Shown here in pieces: positions 25,184 to 32,017 of a stretch of DNA of 32,017 bases. This DNA comes from an uncultured Chlorobiaceae bacterium. GTDB taxonomy: Bacteria; Bacteroidota; Chlorobiia; Chlorobiales; Chlorobiaceae. Under the pieces are notes generated by a model. That model was given only the letters and a program-made list of their open reading frames with translations, ran no database searches and was not told the origin of the DNA. The position numbers and the translations under genes were made by a program. Positions within the stretch are counted from its first letter, which is position 1, and every line of letters begins with the position of its first letter. The stretch spans positions 1-32,017 of the forward strand of contig CAIMCD010000040.1 of the NCBI GenBank assembly GCA_903839405.1, given 5' to 3'.

Positions 25184-25250
25184 AGGGCAACCACATAGGG
25201 ATTGCCCCTACATAACAGGGCACTTCCGACGCGTCGGGAGCGCCCCTACA
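25184..25250. repeat. Two tandem short palindromic repeats ending in CCCCTACA
   Basis: Unit 1 at 25184-25212 has arms GGGCAA/TTGCCC; unit 2 at 25217-25250 has CTTCCGACGCGTCGGGAG inside GGGC/GCCC. Both end in GCCCCTACA. A related palindrome is at 15957-15985. They fill most of the gap between the two ferredoxin-like genes. Confidence 0.6.
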
Positions 25251-25745
25251 TCAATCAATATATTCCACGAAGTGCTCGAACTTCTCTTTCGGAGGGAGGA
25301 TAATGGCGCCCGAGGTGCAGATCGGCACGCAACGGTTGCAGAGCACCAGACAGTTGAAGGGGTGGGCCACAATCAGTTTCGGGCGGCAGACACCCGTGGG
25401 ATCAGGCTCGCCAAGCTCGAAGACGCCGGGCTTGCAGAGCACCTTGCAGTCGCCGCAACCGTTGCACAACTCCGGCTTGATGATCGGATACCAGGCAATC
25501 TCCTCCCTCGGAGCGGTCAGCCGCTTCCGTTTTTTTGGTGCATCCGGTTTCGGTTGCGTCGTCTGGGTGGGCAGCGTCACCGTTTGCGGCTTCTCCCACG
25601 CACCGACCGGAGCGACAGCAACCTCTTCACTCCTCTCCATTGCGCGCGACTTGAGCCAGAGACGCAGGGAACGCACAGGCCCCAGGGCGCAGCCGTTGCA
25701 GGAGGGTTTGGTGCAGCGCCCGAAATAGCAGTCAAGAACCAGCAT
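25251..25745 (-). CDS. Larger 2[4Fe-4S] ferredoxin-like protein with extra Cys motif
   Basis: The protein has 164 residues. The C-terminal half repeats the downstream 99-residue protein: the shared [20 protein letters not shown], then [14 protein letters not shown] and [15 protein letters not shown], then EHFVEYID. In addition the N-terminus carries a compact cysteine group, [19 protein letters not shown], which could bind another metal or cluster, and a proline/threonine-rich linker (about 50-75). The ATG at 25743-25745 is chosen over a TTG at 25751. It starts 6 bases after the alaS stop, so it is almost certainly co-transcribed with alaS. An electron-transfer role is inferred only from the cysteines. 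Confidence 0.82.
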   Translation of the reverse strand: MLVLDCYFGRCTKPSCNGCALGPVRSLRLWLKSRAMERSEEVAVAPVGAWEKPQTVTLPTQTTQPKPDAPKKRKRLTAPREEIAWYPIIKPELCNGCGDCKVLCKPGVFELGEPDPTGVCRPKLIVAHPFNCLVLCNRCVPICTSGAIILPPKEKFEHFVEYID

Positions 25746-25751
25746 AAGCAA

Positions 25752-28427
25752 TCAATCCCTCTTCCTTGATGCCAGCGCGTTCTTGAGGGAGACGACAAAG
25801 GTTTCACAAGCTTTGCCGATACCGGAAGCATCTTTACCACCAGCCGTGGCGAACTCAGGCTTGCCACCACCGCCGCCCTTGACGCACTGCGCGGCTTCGC
25901 GGATCAGTTTACCGGCATCAATACCAAGCTCCTGCACGGCTTTATCGGAAGCAAAGCTGACCAGCACTACTTTTCCATCGTCCACACTGCAGAGCAAGCC
26001 AGCCGCAGAGGTCGACTGATCGCGGAGCAGAAGCGCAGCCTGGCGAAGGGTATCGGCCTCCACGCCGTCGATGAGTTTGGTCATGACCCGGCAACCACCG
26101 ATATCGGGCGAAGAGTTCAGTTCCTCCGTAAGCCTGTTGACCAGCGCGCCTACCCTGCTGCCGCTCAGCTCTTTTTCCAGCTCCTTTTTAGCCTCCATCA
26201 GTTCGGCCACCCGCTCGGCTACCGGTTCATCACCTCTCGCTTTCAAAAGGTGACGCACCTGCTGCAGCTCCCGGTACTCCTTCCAGAGAAGCTGCTCGGC
26301 CGCTTTGCCGGTCAAAGCCTCAATACGGCGGACGCCCGATGCAACCGAGGATTCGCTGACAATCTTGAAGAGGCCGATCCGGCCGATATTGTCAACATGG
26401 GTGCCTCCGCAAAGCTCAACCGAGATATCCGGCACCTCAACAACCCTGACCCGGTCGGCATACTTATCGCCAAAAAAGGCAAGCGCGCCCTTCGCAAGAG
26501 CCTCATCATACGGCACATCAACATGTTTGATGACCGCTTCAGCCGTTCGGATTGCAGCATTCACGGCCGCTTCAACCTCTTCAATCTCACTCTCGCTCAT
26601 GCGGGAAAAGTGGCTGAAGTCGAAACGGAGCCGTTCCGCATTAACAAAGGAGCCTTTCTGCTGGACATGCTCTCCCAGAATCCGGCGGAGTGCCGCGTGC
26701 AAAAGATGGGTGGCCGTATGGTTACGCTCGCTCTCCTGACGCAGGTGACGATCCACCGAGGCTTCAGCCGAAATGCCGGTGGCATCAAGCTCGATATCAT
26801 CCGGAGTGATGGCGGAGTCGCGGATTTTGTCGAACACTTCCGTAATAACATGCACAATGGCATCGCCATCTTTGAGGGTGTCGGTTACCTGGAAGCGGTA
26901 GGTCGCGCTCTCTATCCTCCCCCGATCGCCCGCCTGTCCACCGCTTTCCGCGTAGAACGGGGTGCGGTCAAGCACCAGAAAGAGCTTGCCGGCACCATGT
27001 TTCAGGGCGGTAATTTGCACCGGCATCTCAAGATGGTCATAACCACAGAACTCGGTGCGATGCACGTCGCTGAACCAGAGCCACTCGGAGGAGTCATCAT
27101 GGATCTGCTGTTTTTCACGGCGGTCGGCCCGCGCCCTGGTTTTCTGCTCCTGCATAGAGTGCTCAAACCCCTCACCGTCAACCTCAAAACCAGCCTCGGA
27201 GGCCATCAAACGCGTCAAGTCAAAAGGAAACCCGTAGGTATCGTAGAGCTTGAAGGCATCTTCGCCCTTGATGATGGTGCTGCCGCTCTGGCGGATGGCT
27301 GAAATCACCTCGTTGAAAAGTTCAATCCCGCGGTCAAGGGTAACAATAAAGCTCTCCTCCTCGGCCTTGATGATGTTGCGCACCGTCTCCTGCTGTTTCT
27401 GCAGCTCGGGAAAGACCTCGCCCATCGAGTCGGCCAAGGTGCCGACAAGCTGATGCAGAATCGGCTCGTTGTAGCCAAGATTTTTTGAGTAGCGCAATGC
27501 CCGGCGCAGAATGCGGCGGAGCACATAACCGCGCCCCTCGTTGGAAGGCATAGCACCGTCGGAGAGCGCAAAGGTCAGGGTTCGGGCGTGATCGGCAATA
27601 ACGCGCATGGCAATATCAAGCGGATCATCCATCGATGCCCCGTAACGAACACCGGTGATCTCACTGATCCGCTCAAAAAGCGGTTGAAAAACATCGGAAT
27701 CGTAGTTGGAGCTTTTGGCCTGCATGACCGCCGCAACCCGCTCGAAGCCCATGCCGGTATCGACATGTTTCTGGGGCAGCGGCTCAAGGCGACCATCGCT
27801 CTGACGGTTATACTGGATAAAAACAAGATTCCAGAGCTCAATAACCCGGTAATCACCCACATTGACCAGAGCGCCACCGGAACCATCCTCGGTCAGATCA
27901 ATATGAATTTCAGAACAGGGGCCGCAGGGGCCGGACTCACCCATCTCCCAGAAATTGTCCTTCTCACCAAAGCGGATGATGTGCTCCGGATCAATGCCGG
28001 TATGATTTTTCCAGATCTGAAAGCTCTCATCGTCATCCTGATAGACGGTTGCATAGAGGCGCTCTTTCGGCAACTTCCAGACATCAACCAAGAGCTCCCA
28101 CGCCCAGGTGATGGCCTCCAGCTTGTAGTAATCACCGAACGACCAGTTACCGAGCATCTCAAAAAAGGTATGGTGGTAGGTATCACGCCCCACATCTTCC
28201 AGATCGTTATGCTTGCCGGATGCCCTGATGCATTTCTGGGTATCGGCCGCACGCACGTAGGGCCTTGTGCCTTTTCCCAGAAAGACATCCTTGAACTGGT
28301 TCATCCCCGCATTGGTAAAAAGAAGGGTGGGATCATCAGCCGGAATAACCGGTGCTGAACGAACAATGGTATGGCCTTTTTGAGCAAAAAATTCCAAAAA
28401 GGAGTTTCTGATATCACGAGATTTCAT
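25752..28427 (-). CDS. alaS: Alanyl-tRNA synthetase
   Basis: The enzyme charges tRNA-Ala. It has 891 residues, normal for bacteria. The class II catalytic core begins [19 protein letters not shown] and contains [15 protein letters not shown] and [20 protein letters not shown]. The editing domain has the zinc-binding HTATHLLH (HxxxH) and CGGTH motifs. The C-terminal C-Ala domain ends with [16 protein letters not shown]. The ATG at 28425-28427 matches the family start; an upstream TTG-type extension to 28511 is not family-like. The two ferredoxin-like genes follow on the same strand. A 716-base gap lies upstream. Confidence 0.97.
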   Translation of the reverse strand: MKSRDIRNSFLEFFAQKGHTIVRSAPVIPADDPTLLFTNAGMNQFKDVFLGKGTRPYVRAADTQKCIRASGKHNDLEDVGRDTYHHTFFEMLGNWSFGDYYKLEAITWAWELLVDVWKLPKERLYATVYQDDDESFQIWKNHTGIDPEHIIRFGEKDNFWEMGESGPCGPCSEIHIDLTEDGSGGALVNVGDYRVIELWNLVFIQYNRQSDGRLEPLPQKHVDTGMGFERVAAVMQAKSSNYDSDVFQPLFERISEITGVRYGASMDDPLDIAMRVIADHARTLTFALSDGAMPSNEGRGYVLRRILRRALRYSKNLGYNEPILHQLVGTLADSMGEVFPELQKQQETVRNIIKAEEESFIVTLDRGIELFNEVISAIRQSGSTIIKGEDAFKLYDTYGFPFDLTRLMASEAGFEVDGEGFEHSMQEQKTRARADRREKQQIHDDSSEWLWFSDVHRTEFCGYDHLEMPVQITALKHGAGKLFLVLDRTPFYAESGGQAGDRGRIESATYRFQVTDTLKDGDAIVHVITEVFDKIRDSAITPDDIELDATGISAEASVDRHLRQESERNHTATHLLHAALRRILGEHVQQKGSFVNAERLRFDFSHFSRMSESEIEEVEAAVNAAIRTAEAVIKHVDVPYDEALAKGALAFFGDKYADRVRVVEVPDISVELCGGTHVDNIGRIGLFKIVSESSVASGVRRIEALTGKAAEQLLWKEYRELQQVRHLLKARGDEPVAERVAELMEAKKELEKELSGSRVGALVNRLTEELNSSPDIGGCRVMTKLIDGVEADTLRQAALLLRDQSTSAAGLLCSVDDGKVVLVSFASDKAVQELGIDAGKLIREAAQCVKGGGGGKPEFATAGGKDASGIGKACETFVVSLKNALASRKRD

Positions 28428-29143
28428 ATGAGATTCTAATCTTGTTGCAATGCTTTTCCCCTGATTGCCACAAAGAGAGTGGCATGGTAACGGCTGAAGC
28501 CGGGGGCCCAAATTTACTCTTTTTTAAAGCTTGTTGCCAACTTAATTTTATGCAACGCTTCATACAACTACTACCTTGCGCACCAAGATTATAGCGAAGC
28601 AATGTTGGGCTGATCAGATCAGCTCTACTTGCAAGAAGCGTTGCACCGGTAATTTTCTCACATGAGGTGCTTGCAAAATACGTTTACAAGCGGTAGATTA
28701 AACAATTGTTAATAGCCCTGTTTTATAAGAAAGGTTTTCAGCCATTATCGGCATAGAAAATTAAGCCCTTCGATAAAAGAGTTTTTACGTTCGACAAGAG
28801 TCGACCTTTTGGCTTGTTCATTACTATTACCGACCGCAATACCAAACATAGTTCCGCAAGATTAACCCTCTTGCAGAAGAGAAGCATTTCCTGTCAGACT
28901 ATCTACTTATAAGTTTTCCGAAATAACGCAGTACTCTTCCGGCCGGTTTCAGGCAGGGGAGAGATCGGTTGATCAATAAAATCAGCCATCTTCGGTCATT
29001 CATCAGCCAAAGAGGGCCTATTTTGCGATCCCCATAAATAGGACAAATTCAACCTTGTTTACATGCTACAGCAACAGGTTGAGTTCTGCTCAAAAGTTAT
29101 GCAATAATCGCCCAATAACGTCTTAAAAACGGAGACAATAAAC
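28428..29143. other. Long divergent intergenic region
   Basis: These 716 bases separate alaS from the large RTX protein gene, which are divergent. They contain no convincing coding sequence; the short frame at 28414-28602 overlaps alaS and has no family likeness. Composition is more A/T-rich than the genes. GGAGA at 29131-29135 is the ribosome-binding site of the RTX gene. The region presumably holds both promoters, but I cannot pick -10/-35 boxes with confidence. Confidence 0.6.
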
Positions 29144-32017
29144 ATGGCTAATCCATTTACGGTTTACACCGGCTCGAATACCAACACCCTTACCTCAGCA
29201 CTTCTTGCACCTAATTCAGGTATTGTTATCGACCCCTCTTCCATTGCCCTGCAGGCATCAGGCAGTGATGCGGTCAATTTTTATGATGGATCACTCTCCG
29301 GACTTGGTATCGGTTCCGGATTGCTGCTTACCACAGGAACCACACCCGGCACCACCAATACGGTGGGTTGGTTCGGTCAGGATAACAGTATACCGGATAC
29401 TTTTTTTAATGGTGATCCCAACATTGATGCGGTCGTCAATACCGTTTTTCAAACCCAGTCCTACGATGCAACCACCCTCTCTTTCGATTTCAGCGTCGCA
29501 GACCCAGCCGCAACCTCAGTGAGCTTCGACTTGGTATTCGGTTCGGACGAGTTTCCTGAGTGGGTTGATCAATTCGTTGATTGCGCCGTTGTTATGGTTA
29601 ATGGCGTCAACTATGCACTCTTCAATCACGATCCGCTCCATCCGCTGAGTGTCGTCAGCTCCAATCTTGCCGCCGGATATTTTCAGGATAACGCGGTTGA
29701 TCCAGTAACAGGACTGAGCCTGCTGCCGATTGAATATGACGGTGTGAGTCATGTCCTTAAAATTGTTGCTCCAATCAATGCTGGCGGAGGAATCAACCAC
29801 ATCAAGATCGGTATAGCGGACACCGGTGATCATATCTACGACAGCGGTATTTTTCTTTCGAACTTTTCTGCCGGCACGATACCCGGTTCAGGTGTTGTTG
29901 CTGCCACTCCAAACACAGGCACGGATGGTAGCGACAACGTGACCGGTTCAATACAGGATGAGTATTTTGACCTTAAAGCAGGCGACGATACACTCTATGC
30001 AGGAGGTGGAGATGACATTGTGATTGCTGGAAGCGGCAATGACAATATTTATGGCGGAAGCGGCAATGATGAACTGAAAGGTGACGGTGGTAATGACAAC
30101 CTTGACGGCGGCGATGGTTTTGGTGACACTGCGGTTTATTCAGGCGCAAGCAGTGATTACCATATTGTATACAATGGCGTTGGCAGCAGCTTTACCATTA
30201 CCGACACGCATTCGGGCCTCACCTCAGAGGGAACCGATACCGTGACGAATATCGAATATCTCAAATTCAGTGACGGACTTTTTGCTCTGGATGTAAACGG
30301 CCTGACGCCGGTTTCCTCTATCGGTACTCCCCCGCCATCCAATACGCCCGGCAACCTGGCAATCAGTGGCATAGGTTCAGCCGGCAATACGCTGACTGCA
30401 ACCCTGAGTGATGCGGACGGCATCTCAGGATCAGTCAACTATCAATGGCAGATCTCCGGTGATAATGGAAACTCCTGGAGTGATATTTCGGGAGCTGTGA
30501 ACAATACCTATCTGCTCTCGAACAGCGATACCGGCAACCTCATCCAGGTTACGGCAAGCTATATCGATAATGGCTCGCAGGCAGAGTCACCGGTCAGTGC
30601 CGCCAAAACCATTTTTGCGCCCCAAGCCGGTGACTTGATGGTAACACTGATGCATCTTGATGCTCCTCTGGGCACAAGCGTTGTCAATCCACTGACGACA
30701 CTGATAAAAAATGCAATGGATCTTGGCCTCTCACCCAATGAAGCCGCACTGGAGATCAAGTCGGTTTTGGGAATTCCAGCCGATGTTAAATTGCAGAGTT
30801 ATGATGCCTACTCGGTTTTACAGTCCGCACCGAATGATCCGACGGCACTGGCCGTCGAAAAAGTAGCGGTTCAGGTTGCGATTCTGACCTCGCTTTCCGA
30901 TGATGATACCGGCATGAATCTGACGATCTCCATTCTGGATGCAGCAGCAAACAACAAGAGTCTTGACCTCGCCAATCTCAATGATTTATGCTTTATTCTC
31001 GGTGTTGATCCCCTGGGCTCACTGCCGGATTCGCTCAGTGTGATCTATGACCGGAATAAAAGCATGTCCGACTCCCTCGCCGATGGAGGAAACGTGAACA
31101 GCATTGAACATGAATGGGTCGATTTTTGCGGTATCCAGGATAACATTAACTCGACAAGCATAGCCGACCTGAGCATTCACCTTAACCAGGCGCCCGTCGG
31201 TAGTGCAACCGCAGCGCTGCCCGTCGCTCTGCAGAATGAACTCTACCTCATCTCTTCAACCGATCTCTTGCAGGGTTTTACGGATCCGGACGGAAACAGT
31301 TTAGCGGTATCAGCGATCTCGGCCGATGCCGGCGGTGAAGTGCAGGACAATGGGGATGGGACATGGTCATTCATACCTTTTCAGGATTACTCCGGACCGG
31401 TTGAGCTGACTTACACCATCGAGGATGGAAAAGGCGCCGCCATTACAGCATCCCAGATATTCGTGGTAACGGCAGCAACATCCGGCAACAGCAACTATGC
31501 TCCAACGGGTGAAGTCGTGATCGTCGGCGAATTGATAAAAGGTCAGACTCTCTCGGCAGATCTCTCCACCCTGGCCGATGCGGACGGCCTTGGCGAAATC
31601 AGCTATCAGTGGCAAGCCGACGGAGTCGATATTGCCGGTGCAAACGCGAGCAGCTTCACCCTGACGCAGGCTGAGGTTGGCATGACGATTACCGTTGTTG
31701 CAAGTTACACGGATGGCAACGGCACGGCCGAAAGTGTGGGCAGCAGTGCGACGGAACCCATTATCAATGGCAATAGCGCCCCGACCGGAGAGCTCCTTAT
31801 CATCGGTGAGAGTACACAAGGCCAAACCCTCACGGCCGACATCACCACCCTGGCCGACGCGGACGGGCTTGGCGAGATCAGCTATCAGTGGCAGTCGGGC
31901 GGCGTCGATATCGCCGGAGCAACCGCGAGCAGCTTCACTTTGACGCAGGCTGAGGTTCAGAAGCACATCACCGTAACGGCAAGCTACACGGATGGCAACG
32001 GAACCGCGGAATTGCTC
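29144..32017 (+). CDS. Giant RTX / Ig-repeat surface protein, N-terminal 958 residues
   Basis: The frame from ATG 29144 is open to the right edge. Residues about 10-255 fit a choice-of-anchor-L-like domain (SGLGIGSGLLLTTGTTPGTT, VSFDLVFGSDEFPEW). At about 262-335 are RTX calcium-binding nonapeptides (DDTLYAGGGDDIVIAGSGND, IYGGSGNDELKGDGGND). An Ig-like domain lies at about 405-490, a non-repetitive helical segment at about 495-680, a cadherin-like domain at 683-775, and two near-identical 93-residue Ig-like repeats begin at 786 and 879. No Sec signal is present, so type I secretion through a C-terminal signal is expected. Roles could be adhesion or cell-cell contact, as for large RTX proteins of symbiotic green sulfur bacteria. 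GGAGA lies eight bases upstream of the start. Confidence 0.9.
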   Translation, partial: MANPFTVYTGSNTNTLTSALLAPNSGIVIDPSSIALQASGSDAVNFYDGSLSGLGIGSGLLLTTGTTPGTTNTVGWFGQDNSIPDTFFNGDPNIDAVVNTVFQTQSYDATTLSFDFSVADPAATSVSFDLVFGSDEFPEWVDQFVDCAVVMVNGVNYALFNHDPLHPLSVVSSNLAAGYFQDNAVDPVTGLSLLPIEYDGVSHVLKIVAPINAGGGINHIKIGIADTGDHIYDSGIFLSNFSAGTIPGSGVVAATPNTGTDGSDNVTGSIQDEYFDLKAGDDTLYAGGGDDIVIAGSGNDNIYGGSGNDELKGDGGNDNLDGGDGFGDTAVYSGASSDYHIVYNGVGSSFTITDTHSGLTSEGTDTVTNIEYLKFSDGLFALDVNGLTPVSSIGTPPPSNTPGNLAISGIGSAGNTLTATLSDADGISGSVNYQWQISGDNGNSWSDISGAVNNTYLLSNSDTGNLIQVTASYIDNGSQAESPVSAAKTIFAPQAGDLMVTLMHLDAPLGTSVVNPLTTLIKNAMDLGLSPNEAALEIKSVLGIPADVKLQSYDAYSVLQSAPNDPTALAVEKVAVQVAILTSLSDDDTGMNLTISILDAAANNKSLDLANLNDLCFILGVDPLGSLPDSLSVIYDRNKSMSDSLADGGNVNSIEHEWVDFCGIQDNINSTSIADLSIHLNQAPVGSATAALPVALQNELYLISSTDLLQGFTDPDGNSLAVSAISADAGGEVQDNGDGTWSFIPFQDYSGPVELTYTIEDGKGAAITASQIFVVTAATSGNSNYAPTGEVVIVGELIKGQTLSADLSTLADADGLGEISYQWQADGVDIAGANASSFTLTQAEVGMTITVVASYTDGNGTAESVGSSATEPIINGNSAPTGELLIIGESTQGQTLTADITTLADADGLGEISYQWQSGGVDIAGATASSFTLTQAEVQKHITVTASYTDGNGTAELL
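31499..32017 (+). repeat. Tandem 279-bp Ig-like repeats within the RTX gene
   Basis: Repeat 1 is 31499-31777 and repeat 2 begins at 31778 and runs off the window. Both code for APTGE..., GQTL, LADADGLGEISYQWQ and SSFTLTQAEV, then ASYTDGNGTAE. Unit length is exactly 93 codons. More copies probably follow beyond the edge. Confidence 0.9.

Noticed and set aside
1..32017. CRISPR arrays
   Set aside because: No regularly spaced direct repeats of 25-40 bases were seen; the only tandem repeats are the 279-bp coding units in the RTX gene.

Overview
The window looks like the chromosome of a green sulfur bacterium (Chlorobiota, Chlorobium group). This is an inference from the gene content: two CrtISO/CrtD-type carotenoid flavoproteins, paired 2[4Fe-4S] ferredoxin-like genes behind alaS, a Bacteroidota/Chlorobiota-style Crp regulator and a giant RTX/Ig-repeat protein. 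It also fits the unusual 'reverse' integron, in which the integrase points the same way as the cassettes, an arrangement I recall from Chlorobium phaeobacteroides, Treponema and Blastopirellula. The species is not proven.

Layout. Positions 1-8900 are almost all on the minus strand. They hold the N-terminus of glycerol kinase, a CrtISO-like flavoprotein, a Crp/Fnr regulator, an unknown protein and a DUF2141 protein in a probable operon, a four-helix-bundle protein, an overlapping DNA-repair pair (TIGR03915-like protein plus radical SAM/HhH protein), a second carotenoid flavoprotein and a GyrI-like protein. Then come tRNA-Pro(GGG) and a DedA protein on the minus strand. The plus strand follows with an alpha/beta hydrolase, a class A PBP and guaA, closed by a strong 15-bp hairpin. 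An accessory stretch begins after guaA: a HEPN-like protein, a rhodanese, a MauE/DoxX protein, and a HigA-like antitoxin behind a toxin gene wrecked by an internal deletion.

The core of the window, about 17.6-22.4 kb, is a fossil integron on the minus strand. Only the C-terminal end of an IntI integrase survives (about 22155-22424). It is followed by a candidate attI and by three cassettes: a two-gene cassette whose proteins share a QAGRDxN motif (20797-21988), a one-gene cassette (20369-20796), and a third that carries a complete, intron-less, alpha-tubulin-like gene (18940-20256). The two cassette junctions are attC-like sites with core sequences and foldable arms. Just past the tubulin gene lies a decayed group II intron whose reverse transcriptase is reduced to an N-terminal stub and whose domain V has lost a catalytic-triad pair. 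It stands where the third attC should be.

The tubulin gene is the outstanding discovery candidate. It reads like eukaryotic alpha-tubulin along its whole length, keeps the nucleotide-binding loops, the catalytic T7 Asp/Glu pair and the alpha-specific S9-S10 insertion, and lacks only the acidic tail. It differs from FtsZ and, as far as I remember their sequences, is nearer to alpha-tubulin than Prosthecobacter BtubA/B. No beta partner is present here.

Positions 23636-28427 return to housekeeping genes (serB, two ferredoxin-like proteins, alaS). The window ends inside a large surface or secreted protein with a choice-of-anchor-L-like domain, RTX repeats, Ig-like repeats and a cadherin-like domain, which starts at 29144 and continues past the end.
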